In this document: positions 15,376-23,471 of the stretch, piece after piece
How the letters are laid out: each line of letters begins with the position of its first letter
Numbering within the stretch: the stretch's first letter is position 1
From: Micrococcales bacterium
Lineage (GTDB): Bacteria; Actinomycetota; Actinomycetes; Actinomycetales; Microbacteriaceae
Assembly (NCBI GenBank): GCA_947489235.1
Contig: CANLDE010000008.1
Location: 1 to 33,968, forward strand
Reading direction: 5' to 3'
DNA length: 33,968 nt
Notes under the pieces: generated by a model
Databases searched by the model: none
What the model saw: only the letters and a program-made list of their open reading frames with translations
Told to the model about the DNA's origin: nothing
Translations under genes and position numbers: made by a program

Positions 15376-15639
15376 CTAGCGTCCTGCGCCTGCGTAAGGC
15401 ATAAGTGCTACCTCGCGTGCGTTCTTTACGGCTTTGGCGATTAGACGCTGTTCCTGAACTGAAACACCGGTGATGCGACGTGAACGAATCTTGCCGCGGT
15501 CTGAGACGAACTTACGAAGGGTTGCGATGTCCTTGTAGTCAATAACTCCGACCTTGATTGGCTTGGCTGGTGCAAGCTTTAGGTTCTTTGCATTGCGACT
15601 GCCCTTTTTGACTCTGTCGCTGTTTACTTTTGCTGCCAT
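15376..15639 (-). CDS. rpsR: 30S ribosomal protein S18
   Basis: The 87-residue protein has a basic N terminus, [29 protein letters not shown] and [26 protein letters not shown], the S18 core. It binds S6 in the small subunit; both are in this operon. It has no CxxC, so it is a zinc-independent form. Confidence 0.98.
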   Translation of the reverse strand: MAAKVNSDRVKKGSRNAKNLKLAPAKPIKVGVIDYKDIATLRKFVSDRGKIRSRRITGVSVQEQRLIAKAVKNAREVALMPYAGAGR

Positions 15640-15658
15640 TAGTTTCTCCTATGAATTC

Positions 15659-16180
15659 TTAGAAAGGGGTGCTGTCGCCAGCGGCAAAGCCACCGTCTGA
15701 GACACCTGGGTTAGACCACGCATCAGCGGCAGATGCTGTAACAGCTGTTGCTGCTGCGGCTGCCTGCGGTGCGTTGTTCCATGGGTTTGCGTCAATTGGT
15801 GCCTGACCGTCGCGTGAGCGTCTAGTAACAGATGCTGTTGCGTACTTCAGTGATGGACCAACTTCGTCAATGTCGAGTTCGATCGAGGCGCGAGCTTCAC
15901 CGCTAGCTGCTTGGTAAGCAGTTGCTGGCTTAAGTCTGCCTGTGATGATCAAGCGAGTTCCTTTGGTAAGTGACTGGCCAATGTTTTCGGCTAGCTCACG
16001 CCAAGCGGTGCACTTCACCCAAACGGTGTCGCCATCTACCCAGGTGTTGGTTTCTCTGTTGTATGTACGAGGTGTTGAAGCCACGTTTAGGTTAACAACA
16101 GCGATTCCGCCTGCTACATGACGAATCTCTGGATCGTTGGCTAGGTTGCCAACAACAGTGATAGTAAGTTCACCAGCCAT
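15659..16180 (-). CDS. ssb: Single-stranded DNA-binding protein
   Basis: The 173-residue protein has an OB fold from about residue 5 to 110 (LTITVVGNLANDPEIRHV, VWVKCTAWRELAENIGQSLTKGTRLIITGRL). An Ala-rich linker follows, then a C terminus ending AGDSTPF. The final PF fits the partner-binding tip, but the tip has few acidic residues compared with the DDDIPF type. It coats single-stranded DNA at forks. Its start lies five bases after the rpsF stop. Confidence 0.96.
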   Translation of the reverse strand: MAGELTITVVGNLANDPEIRHVAGGIAVVNLNVASTPRTYNRETNTWVDGDTVWVKCTAWRELAENIGQSLTKGTRLIITGRLKPATAYQAASGEARASIELDIDEVGPSLKYATASVTRRSRDGQAPIDANPWNNAPQAAAAATAVTASAADAWSNPGVSDGGFAAGDSTPF

Positions 16181-16185
16181 GAGGG

Positions 16186-16572
16186 TTACTCAGCTGACTT
16201 CGCAGCAACAGCCTTCTTGGCACGAGCTGGCTTATCTTCGCTAGCTTTTACCTCTGGGACCACTACTGGGTTAATTCTGAATACAGCATCTTCTGCACGC
16301 AAAACCTTGGTGCGAACTACTGCTTCTGAAAGTGATAGTTGACGGTCCAACTCCAAAACTTCGGCAGGCATACAGGTCAAGTACAGAACTGCGTAGATAC
16401 CTTCAGTTTTCTTGTTGATTTCGTAAGCGAAACGGCGACGGCCCCAAATGTCAACGCTGTCAACGGTGCCTCCACCGTTGCGAATTACGTTGAGGAATTT
16501 GTCAAGGCTTGTACCGAGGGTACGCTCTTCGATGTCTGAGTCTAGAATGACCATGACTTCGTATTTATGCAT
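16186..16572 (-). CDS. rpsF: 30S ribosomal protein S6
   Basis: The 128-residue protein starts [19 protein letters not shown] with AAGGAGGTGGG upstream. It has [28 protein letters not shown], the S6 core, and an Ala/Lys-rich tail. First gene of rpsF-ssb-rpsR-rplI. Confidence 0.98.
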   Translation of the reverse strand: MHKYEVMVILDSDIEERTLGTSLDKFLNVIRNGGGTVDSVDIWGRRRFAYEINKKTEGIYAVLYLTCMPAEVLELDRQLSLSEAVVRTKVLRAEDAVFRINPVVVPEVKASEDKPARAKKAVAAKSAE

Positions 16573-16593
16573 GACTAACCCACCTCCTTTGGA

Positions 16594-16612
16594 CTAGAAC
16601 GGCCACGGCGTT
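16594..16612 (-). promoter_or_regulatory. Small hairpin in the rpsF leader, possible S6:S18 binding site
   Basis: On the minus strand CACGG-AAACG-CCGTG forms a 5-bp stem about 25 bases ahead of the rpsF ribosome site. S6:S18 leader RNAs in other bacteria contain a CCG-bearing hairpin at this place. The match here is too short to be sure. Confidence 0.3.
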
Positions 16613-16686
16613 TCCGTGACAGGAGGGTATATGCAGTTGTTGCTCAACAGAAAAGCACAGGGTCTTTTCAGAGCAACCTCACTACT

Positions 16687-18105
16687 CTACCTTGATTCCC
16701 ACCAAGCAAGCAAGCGAATTTTTGCCTCTTCATACTCAAGAGGCCCCTCGTCAAGACGAAGTTCCAGCATGAACTTATAGGCCACCCCCACTTCTGGGCT
16801 TGGCTTGAGATCCAATATCTCCATGATCTGCTCACCTGAGAGATCAGGCCTAATGGCATTGAGCTGTTCTTGCTCAGATAGCACAACGATTCTTTGCTCT
16901 AAGTCGTCATATGCATGGGATAAGCGCTCTGCTTTGCGCTGATTCCTTGTGGTTACATCTGCCCTGGTTAGAACATGGAGGCGGCTAAGTTGATCGTCGG
17001 CATCTCTCACATACCGTCTTATAGCTGAATCTCCCCAGGCTTGATCGCTATATCCGAAGAACCTCAGGTGCAATTCAATAAGTCGAGCAACTGCTTTGAT
17101 GGTGTCATTGTCATATCTCAAAGCCCTAAGTCTCTTGGTGGCAAGCTTTGAACCCACCACATCGTGGTGATGGAAGGTAACCACTCCACCGGTTTCGAGT
17201 TTCCTAGTTAGAGGCTTACCGATATCGTGCATCAGTGCTGCCAAGCGAAGAATCAGATCGTTTTCCAGATCGTATTCGGCCTCGTAAGTTATCGCTTGTT
17301 CTAAGACAGTAAGAGTGTGTTCATAGACATCTTTATGGTGATGATGTTCATCTATTTCAAGCTTTAGTGAAGGTAACTCAGGGAAGACTATTTCAGCAAT
17401 TCCTGAATCAACTAAAACCTCTAAGCCTTCTCTAGGGTTGGCACCCAAGATAAGTTTCGAGATCTCAACCTGAATTCTTTCGGCTGAGACAATCTCAATG
17501 CGATCAGCCATAGCCTTCATCGCTCTAAAAGTATCCTCGTGAACCATGAAACCTAGCTGCGATGCAAACCTAGCTGCTCGCATGATTCGCAGTGGGTCAT
17601 CAGAGAAACTGTCTTCAGGTTTACCTGGTGTACGAATCACTCCATCTATAAGGTCAGTTAACCCGTTGAACGGATCAACAAACACGCCCTCAGGCAACCT
17701 GAGTGCCATTGAGTTAACGGTGAAGTCTCTTCTAAAAAGGTCATCTTCAAGGCTTTTACCAAATGCGACAACCGGTTTTCTGGATTCAGCATCATATGCA
17801 TCTGCCCGATAGGTGGTTATCTCAACTGTGTCCTCGCCTATGCGAGCACCTATAGTGCCAAATTCTCTGCCAACATCCCATTGGGCATCAACGTGCCCTT
17901 CAAGAACTTCCAGAATCTGATCTGGATTAGCCGAAGTGGTGAAATCTAGGTCGTTAGTGGCTCTGCCGAGAAAAGCGTCTCTAACTGGCCCACCCACCAG
18001 AGCTAGCTCATATCCAGCCTCAGTAAAGAGTGCGCCGAGTTTGGTAAGTAGCGGAGTCTCTGATATCCGCTGTAAATTCGCTAACGCTTCGGCCACTGTT
18101 CGCAT
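16687..18105 (-). CDS. pcnA: CCA tRNA nucleotidyltransferase / poly(A) polymerase family protein
   Basis: The 472-residue protein shows the nucleotidyltransferase head LALVGGPVRDAFLGRATNDLDF with the catalytic DLD. RRDFTVNSMALR, the RNA-binding stretch DDPLRIMRAARFASQLGF, and an HD domain with LAALMHDIGKPLTR and FHHHDVVGS follow. It adds or repairs the 3' CCA of tRNA. The start is ATG 18105; no ribosome site is seen, but CATACT lies seven bases upstream, so a leaderless transcript is possible. It diverges from the NUDIX gene as in other Actinobacteria. Confidence 0.95.
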   Translation of the reverse strand: MRTVAEALANLQRISETPLLTKLGALFTEAGYELALVGGPVRDAFLGRATNDLDFTTSANPDQILEVLEGHVDAQWDVGREFGTIGARIGEDTVEITTYRADAYDAESRKPVVAFGKSLEDDLFRRDFTVNSMALRLPEGVFVDPFNGLTDLIDGVIRTPGKPEDSFSDDPLRIMRAARFASQLGFMVHEDTFRAMKAMADRIEIVSAERIQVEISKLILGANPREGLEVLVDSGIAEIVFPELPSLKLEIDEHHHHKDVYEHTLTVLEQAITYEAEYDLENDLILRLAALMHDIGKPLTRKLETGGVVTFHHHDVVGSKLATKRLRALRYDNDTIKAVARLIELHLRFFGYSDQAWGDSAIRRYVRDADDQLSRLHVLTRADVTTRNQRKAERLSHAYDDLEQRIVVLSEQEQLNAIRPDLSGEQIMEILDLKPSPEVGVAYKFMLELRLDEGPLEYEEAKIRLLAWWESR

Positions 18106-18137
18106 TGAATTAAGTATGCCCAACAAATCGCTCGCAT

Positions 18138-18143
18138 TAGGCT
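18138..18143 (+). promoter_or_regulatory. -10 hexamer TAGGCT for a leaderless NUDIX-gene transcript
   Basis: TAGGCT is followed by six bases and then the ATG at 18150, the same layout as before the CopD/CtaG gene. No ribosome site exists in the 44 bp between the divergent starts. Confidence 0.5.
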
Positions 18144-18149
18144 AAAGCA

Positions 18150-18602
18150 ATGAACTCTCGACCGAAACCTCGTGTCGAGGAGACTTCAGCGGGGGGCTTT
18201 GTTTTAGCTGCTGATGGGTCTCCCCGGATCGCTGTCATTGGCCGTCGCAATCGTGGTGGCCGAATTGACTGGTGCGTTCCAAAAGGTCATCTCGAGGGTG
18301 ATGAAACTAAAGAGCAAGCGGCCATCAGAGAGATAGCTGAAGAAACAGGTTTAGAGGCAACAATCATTGAATCGCTTGGATCTATTCACTACGAGTTCTC
18401 AACGCCAACTTCAATCATCAGTAAAACAGTTCATCATTTTCTAATGAAGCAAACCGGTGGCACACTAACCATCGAAAACGATCCAGACCAAGAGGCTGTA
18501 GATATTCGCTGGGTTCAAATTGACCTACTGCATGCAGAGTTAGCTCATGAAAATGAAAGACGTTTGGCAGTAATTGTTCAAGAGTGGATTCAAAACCAAT
18601 GA
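18150..18602 (+). CDS. NUDIX hydrolase
   Basis: The 150-residue protein carries the full NUDIX box G-x5-E-x7-RE-x2-EE-x-G as GHLEGDETKEQAAIREIAEETG (about residues 48-69). The family hydrolyses nucleoside diphosphates linked to another group; the substrate is unknown. It opens the NUDIX / DUF6049-like / murJ cluster. Its stop overlaps the next start as ATGA. Confidence 0.92.
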   Translation: MNSRPKPRVEETSAGGFVLAADGSPRIAVIGRRNRGGRIDWCVPKGHLEGDETKEQAAIREIAEETGLEATIIESLGSIHYEFSTPTSIISKTVHHFLMKQTGGTLTIENDPDQEAVDIRWVQIDLLHAELAHENERRLAVIVQEWIQNQ

Positions 18603-19093
18603 GCAAGTTTGTAAAGGCTCTGCTGGCTATTGGTTTAGTTTGTTTGGGAGTTGCAACCCCCGTCCAGGCAGCTTTGCCACCTGCACAAGTGTTTGTTGTG
18701 ACAGGGTCAAACATCAACATTGTCTCTCGTGAATCCAAAGTCCCTGTTTCAATTCAAAACAACTACGACCGACAGGTGCGCATAAGGGTTCACGCTAGTG
18801 CACCAGACCCAGCTGTTACAGTTGCAGATTATGTCTCACTGACTATTCCTGCTAACTCCAGAAAAGATGCTCTTATTCCAGTGAGCTTTCTATCTGGTGG
18901 CGAATATGAATTAGATGTATGGGTAACAACTTTTACTGATATCAGAGTTGGTAAAACAGTAGCGATGAAGCTAACAGTGAATCCAGATATAGAAGTAATG
19001 ATTATCGTGGCATTCGGTTCGCTAATTATTTTGCTCATAGTTTTGGGAGCAATAAGAATGTCGCGACGATCTAAAACGGGGGTAACAAGTTGA
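18599..19093 (+). CDS. Miniature DUF6049-like exported, membrane-anchored protein
   Basis: The 164-residue protein starts at ATG 18599, overlapping the NUDIX stop by four bases. It has a signal peptide (KALLAIGLVCLGVATPVQA, cleavage after about residue 25). A single Ig-like beta domain follows (VPVSIQNNYDRQVRIRVHAS, PANSRKDALIPVSF, GGEYELDVWVTT), then a C-terminal membrane helix (VMIIVAFGSLIILLIVLGAI) and a basic tail. In most Actinobacteria this place between the NUDIX gene and murJ is held by a large DUF6049 protein of several hundred residues whose C-terminal part looks like this. I infer that only that C-terminal domain remains here. Function is unknown; a link to cell-wall assembly is suggested only by murJ. 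Confidence 0.75.
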   Translation: MSKFVKALLAIGLVCLGVATPVQAALPPAQVFVVTGSNINIVSRESKVPVSIQNNYDRQVRIRVHASAPDPAVTVADYVSLTIPANSRKDALIPVSFLSGGEYELDVWVTTFTDIRVGKTVAMKLTVNPDIEVMIIVAFGSLIILLIVLGAIRMSRRSKTGVTS

Positions 19094-20724
19094 GCATCTT
19101 ACGTTCGTCACTAATCATGGCAAGTGGAACTGTCTTCTCAAGATTTCTAGGAATTATCCGAGCAATACTTTTAGCAGCAACAATTGGTGTTACCACCAAC
19201 GCAGCTGACGCATTTGGAGTTGCTAACCAACTTCCTAACAACGTTTACGCCATCATCGCTGGTGGAGTGCTAAATGCTGTTTTAGTTCCCCAAATAGTTA
19301 AAGCTCGATTGCATCTAGACGGCGGTAAGGCTTACATTGATCGCTTGCTAACCCTGGCAATTGTTACCTTTGGTTCGATAACAGTTCTAACAACCGTAAG
19401 TGCGCCTCTTCTAGTTTCGCTATACACAAACGGTTGGAGCGCCGATCAGCTAGCGCTGGCTACCGCATTTGCTTATTGGTGTTTACCTCAACTGTTCTTC
19501 TATGGTCTTTACACTCTCCTAGGTGAAGTGCTAAACGCCAAGAGTAAATTTGGTCCATACATGTGGGCTCCAGTTCTAAACAACAGTGTCGCAATTGTTG
19601 GTATGTCCGCATTCATTTGGCAGTTTGGTTTAGATCCAACTGGAAAGCAGTCTGTTGCTGATTGGACACAATCTCAGATTGCTTGGTTGGCTGGTTCAGC
19701 AACAGTTGGTGTTGCAGCTCAAGCGCTGATCCTTTTATTGTTCTGGAAAAAGATGGGTCTTAGTTTCACGCTGAACTTCTCCTGGCGTGGAGTAGGGCTA
19801 GGTCCAGCTATGCGAACAGGATCATGGACTCTTGGAATGCTGCTCGTTACTCAGCTCGGTGGAATTATTCAAACAGCGGTAGCGTCAAGTTCGATTGATG
19901 GTCGAGCCATGACTGATAGCTCAATAGCCATTGCCTCAGTTGCTGCCATGAGTATCGCGTGGTTGATTTTTATGCTCCCGCATTCTGTGGCAACCGTTTC
20001 AATTGCAACGGCTTATTTCACCAAGATGTCTGTCTATGCCATGGAGAAAAGATTCGACGAACTCAAGAGTGATTTAGTTGATGGGCTTAGAACTATATCG
20101 ATGATCAGTGTTCTAGCAACCACTGGTCTGATTGTTTTGGCTTATCCGATCTCTCGAGTTTTCGTTGGAGAGATACCTAGCGCTATTGCTCTTGGAAATG
20201 TTGTTATCGCTATGGTTGTTGGTCTTCTCCCATTTAGTTATGTATTCATGATTCAGAGAGCTTTCTATTCTCTTGAAGACACCAAGACTCCTTTCCTGTT
20301 TACAGTCGTTCAAGTTGTCGTAAATGCAATTGGTTCAATTACCGTAGGGCTCTTGGTGCAAAATGTTTGGATCGTTGTAGCACTTTCACTAGTAACCAGC
20401 GGCAGCATCATGGTTCAATCGCTTCTAGCTTTCGTTCTGTTCAAGAGAAAGTTCGGATCCTTAGGTCACGGTCAGCTGACCTTCGCAACAGGCAAATTCG
20501 CTTTGGCTGGTGTTGTGGCAGGGTCTGCCGGCTTTGCTGTCCTGCAGGCTATGGGTGGAGCTAGACCTGGAGCCTTCCCTGTACTAAACGTCCTTGCTGC
20601 CGCAATCACCTGCCTGATCATTGGATCCGTGATTGGCGTCATCTATATTGCTCTGTTGAAGCTACTAAAAGTTCGGGAAGTTAACACTCTGCTGAACCCG
20701 ATACTGCGCCTACTACGCCGATGA
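19090..20724 (+). CDS. murJ: Lipid II flippase MurJ (MviN family)
   Basis: The 544-residue polytopic protein starts at TTG 19090, overlapping the previous stop (TTGA), with GGGGGT upstream. Typical MviN features are ASGTVFSRFLGIIRAILLAATIG at the N terminus, ADAFGVANQLPNNVYAIIAGGVLNAVLVPQ, and RAFYSLEDTKTPFLFTVVQVVVN. It moves lipid II across the membrane for peptidoglycan synthesis. It has no C-terminal pseudokinase or sugar-binding extension as in mycobacterial MviN. Confidence 0.95.
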   Translation: MSILRSSLIMASGTVFSRFLGIIRAILLAATIGVTTNAADAFGVANQLPNNVYAIIAGGVLNAVLVPQIVKARLHLDGGKAYIDRLLTLAIVTFGSITVLTTVSAPLLVSLYTNGWSADQLALATAFAYWCLPQLFFYGLYTLLGEVLNAKSKFGPYMWAPVLNNSVAIVGMSAFIWQFGLDPTGKQSVADWTQSQIAWLAGSATVGVAAQALILLLFWKKMGLSFTLNFSWRGVGLGPAMRTGSWTLGMLLVTQLGGIIQTAVASSSIDGRAMTDSSIAIASVAAMSIAWLIFMLPHSVATVSIATAYFTKMSVYAMEKRFDELKSDLVDGLRTISMISVLATTGLIVLAYPISRVFVGEIPSAIALGNVVIAMVVGLLPFSYVFMIQRAFYSLEDTKTPFLFTVVQVVVNAIGSITVGLLVQNVWIVVALSLVTSGSIMVQSLLAFVLFKRKFGSLGHGQLTFATGKFALAGVVAGSAGFAVLQAMGGARPGAFPVLNVLAAAITCLIIGSVIGVIYIALLKLLKVREVNTLLNPILRLLRR

Positions 20725-20784
20725 AGTTCCAAAGATAGACTGTCCGTAACTACATCATCTCTCTACAAAAATCTGGAGCACACC

Positions 20785-21708
20785 TTGCATGAAGTAATCA
20801 TTATCGGATCTGGACCTGCAGGCTATACCGCAGGAATCTATACCGGTCGAGCTGGTCTGAATCCACTATTGATTGCCTCATCCGTTGAAGCAGGTGGTGA
20901 GTTGATGAAGACCACTGAGGTTGAGAACTACCCTGGTTTCCCTACTGGTTTGCAGGGTCCTGAACTAATGGATGCCTTCAGAGCTCAAGCCGAACGCTTT
21001 GGAACAGAAGTTCTCTTAGACGATGTTGTTGAGGTTGATTTAACTGGGCCGGTAAAGATTGTCAAAACTGGTGGCGGAAAAACTTACGAAGCCAAGACAG
21101 TTATCTTGGCTACCGGTGCCGCATACAGAGAACTGGGTTTACCTCGTGAAAAGGAACTAAGTGGCTACGGTATTTCTTGGTGTGCTACCTGCGATGGTTT
21201 CTTTTTCAGAGAGAAAACAATTGCAGTAATTGGTGGCGGTGACTCAGCTATGGAGGAAGCAACTTTCCTTACCCGATTTGCTAGCAAGGTTTATCTAATT
21301 CACCGTAGAGATACTTTCAAGGCTTCAAAGATTATGCAAGATCGAGCCATGAATAATCCAAAGATTGAAGTTATTTGGAACACTGAAGTCAGCGAGCTTC
21401 TGGGTGAAGGCAAACTAACTGGAATTAAAACAACCAACCTAGTCGATGGCTCAACAAACACTCTTGACTTAGATGGGTTGTTTATCGCTATTGGTAATGA
21501 TCCAAGAGTGTGGTTGGTTGAGAATCAATTGACATTAACTCCAGAGAAATTCATTCAAGTCGATGGTCGCTCATCGAAGACAAGTTTGCCTGGTGTCTTC
21601 GCAGCAGGCGACGTTATTGACCCAACCTACAGACAAGCAATCACTGCAGCAGGTTCAGGATGTGTAGCTGCGTTGGACGCAGAACACTACCTAAGTAACC
21701 TAAAATAG
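20785..21708 (+). CDS. trxB: Thioredoxin-disulfide reductase
   Basis: The 307-residue flavoenzyme shows the FAD motif GSGPAGY (residues 8-14), the redox pair in WCATCDG (C133, C136), the NADPH motif GGGDSAMEEA and the C-terminal FAD site GVFAAGDV. It reduces thioredoxin with NADPH. The start is TTG 20785, with CTGGAG seven bases upstream. It is followed 23 bp later by trxA; this trxB-trxA pair next to murJ is conserved in Actinobacteria. Confidence 0.98.
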   Translation: MHEVIIIGSGPAGYTAGIYTGRAGLNPLLIASSVEAGGELMKTTEVENYPGFPTGLQGPELMDAFRAQAERFGTEVLLDDVVEVDLTGPVKIVKTGGGKTYEAKTVILATGAAYRELGLPREKELSGYGISWCATCDGFFFREKTIAVIGGGDSAMEEATFLTRFASKVYLIHRRDTFKASKIMQDRAMNNPKIEVIWNTEVSELLGEGKLTGIKTTNLVDGSTNTLDLDGLFIAIGNDPRVWLVENQLTLTPEKFIQVDGRSSKTSLPGVFAAGDVIDPTYRQAITAAGSGCVAALDAEHYLSNLK

Positions 21709-21731
21709 TCTTAACAAATAAGGAGCTAATC

Positions 21732-22055
21732 ATGGCAGCAAAAAACGTAACCACCGCAACTTTTCAGGCCGATGTACTTTCATCTTCAAAGCCAGTACTT
21801 GTTGACTTTTGGGCTGAATGGTGCGGACCTTGTCGAATGGTTTCACCGATTCTTGACGAGATTGCTGGTGAGCATGCAGACAAGATCACCATCGTGAAGG
21901 TCAACGTTGACGAAGAGCCTGCATTGGCTCAGCAGTATGGAATCACCTCAATCCCTGCGATGCAGGTTTTCCAAGACGGTGAAGTTGTGAAGTCAATCAT
22001 TGGTGCAAAGCCAAAGCCAGCGCTTTTGGCAGACTTGAGCGCATTTATAAACTAA
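21732..22055 (+). CDS. trxA: Thioredoxin
   Basis: The 107-residue protein has the active site WCGPC (C31, C34), the cis-proline loop GITSIPAM and the usual fold order. Substrate of the reductase directly upstream. An AAGGAG ribosome site precedes the ATG and a strong terminator follows. Confidence 0.98.
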   Translation: MAAKNVTTATFQADVLSSSKPVLVDFWAEWCGPCRMVSPILDEIAGEHADKITIVKVNVDEEPALAQQYGITSIPAMQVFQDGEVVKSIIGAKPKPALLADLSAFIN

Positions 22056-22069
22056 GTTTGTTCTAAGTT

Positions 22070-22106
22070 AAACGGCTATGGGGCCTATCGCTCCTTAGCC
22101 GTTTTT
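22070..22106 (+). terminator. Terminator after trxA
   Basis: AAACGGCTA and TAGCCGTTT form a perfect 9-bp stem with a 17-base loop, followed by TTCGTTT. It lies 15 bp after the trxA stop. Confidence 0.85.
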
Positions 22107-22121
22107 CGTTTAACTTGTACA

Positions 22122-22137
22122 TGTTTCACGCTAAACA
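22122..22137 (+). promoter_or_regulatory. Degenerate parS-like site
   Basis: TGTTTCACGCTAAACA matches the parS consensus TGTTTCACGTGAAACA at 14 of 16 bases; both mismatches are next to the centre. It lies between trxA and the aminotransferase, on the same side of the origin as the good sites. Confidence 0.4.
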
Positions 22138-22149
22138 AAGAAGGCACTT

Positions 22150-23358
22150 ATGGCTAATGATTTATGGTCCGATAGATATGCTTCCCGAGCTAACGGGTTG
22201 TCTGCATCTGAGGTTAGGGCGTTATTCGCCGTTGTATCAAGACCTGAGGTCGTCTCTCTCGCCGGTGGTATGCCGTACGTTCCAGCGCTGCCTAAAGAGC
22301 GCATGATTGAAACTTTCCAATCACTGATGAGTAGTAGGTCAGCTGTTGCTCTGCAGTATTCAGGTGGACAGGGTGACCCGAAATTGCGTGAACATATTCA
22401 GGAGATTATGGCTCTTGAAGGGATCAAGAGTGATATCGAAAACATAGTTATCACTACTGGGTCGCAACATGGTTTGGATCTAGTTTCATCACTCTTTCTT
22501 GACCCAGGTGATGTTGTCTTAGCCGAAGGGCCTAGTTACGTTGGTGCTCTGGGTGTGTTCCGCGCAAGACAAGCTCACATCGAACACGTATACACAGACG
22601 ACCAAGGTATCTCCCCCGATGCACTTGCAGAAACCATCAAGCGTGTTCAAGCCGCCGGTAAAAACATTAAGTTTTTATATTTGGTTCCAAACTTTGCAAA
22701 CCCAAGCGGTGTGACATTAGCTGCGGAACGCAGAGCAAAGATTCTGGAGATCTGTCGCAGTAATCGCATTCTGGTTTTAGAAGACAACGTATACGGCTTG
22801 CTCTACTTCGAAGAAAAAGCACCTGACGCTTTGCGTTCAATGGATGAAGAAGGCGTCATCTATCTTGGATCATTCTCAAAAATTCTGGTTCCAGGATTCA
22901 GAGTTGGATATGTCTTAGCTCCACCTTCAATTAAAGAAAAGCTAGTTCTCGCTAACGAGTCAGCTGTGCTTTGCCCAAGTGCATTTAGCCAGTTGATGAT
23001 CAGCGAATACTTGAGTACCAATGACTGGAAAGCTCAAATCGGAGTATTCAGAGGAGAGTATCGAGTTCGCAGAGACGCTGCCCTCGACGCGATGAAGGAA
23101 TTCCTTCCAGAACTAACAACAACTCGCCCAGGTGGAGGTTTCTACCTTTGGGTTGATCTGCCGGAGGGGATTAATTCTAAGAAAATGTTGCCAAGAGCTG
23201 TCGATAACCTTGTCGCATACACTCCTGGCACTGCTTTTTATGGAAATGGAACTGGGCAAGAGTTTTTGAGAATTTCCTATTCATATCCAACGCCTGAAAA
23301 CATTCGAGTAGGCGTTGAGCGGTTGGCAAAGACTATTTCTGCAGAACTAGCTTCCTAG
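22150..23358 (+). CDS. PLP-dependent class I/II aminotransferase (2-aminoadipate aminotransferase-like)
   Basis: The 402-residue protein has VSLAGGMPY, LQYSGGQGDPKLREHI, TTGSQHGLDL, the PLP-binding EDNVYGLLYFE and the Schiff-base lysine in GSFSKILVPGFRVG (K244). The closest pattern is the LysN/aromatic-aminotransferase group (fold type I). The exact substrate cannot be read. A gene like this often neighbours parB in Actinobacteria. AGAAGG precedes the ATG. Its end lies about 110 bp from the parB stop, and the gap is filled with DnaA boxes. Confidence 0.9.
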   Translation: MANDLWSDRYASRANGLSASEVRALFAVVSRPEVVSLAGGMPYVPALPKERMIETFQSLMSSRSAVALQYSGGQGDPKLREHIQEIMALEGIKSDIENIVITTGSQHGLDLVSSLFLDPGDVVLAEGPSYVGALGVFRARQAHIEHVYTDDQGISPDALAETIKRVQAAGKNIKFLYLVPNFANPSGVTLAAERRAKILEICRSNRILVLEDNVYGLLYFEEKAPDALRSMDEEGVIYLGSFSKILVPGFRVGYVLAPPSIKEKLVLANESAVLCPSAFSQLMISEYLSTNDWKAQIGVFRGEYRVRRDAALDAMKEFLPELTTTRPGGGFYLWVDLPEGINSKKMLPRAVDNLVAYTPGTAFYGNGTGQEFLRISYSYPTPENIRVGVERLAKTISAELAS

Positions 23359-23369
23359 TCAAATTAAAG

Positions 23370-23452
23370 TTATCCACAGGCTCAACAGGTCAAATTGTGG
23401 ATAAGCCTGTGCATAAGCATGTGGATAACCTTGTTTTTGACTATGTGGATAA
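23370..23452. promoter_or_regulatory. DnaA-box cluster between the aminotransferase gene and parB
   Basis: Perfect boxes are TTATCCACA at 23370-23378 and TGTGGATAA at 23396-23404, 23420-23428 and 23444-23452; TGTGCATAA at 23408-23416 differs by one base. The last four have the same orientation, and three of their starts are spaced by 24 bases. The first and second are inverted and could also form a hairpin between the two convergent genes. Confidence 0.8.
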
Positions 23453-23471
23453 CTTTTGATGGAACTAGGAC

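Noticed and set aside
23370-23404. Inverted DnaA boxes as a transcription terminator
   Set aside because: They can pair, but there is no T-run on either strand; the five-box array explains the repeats better.
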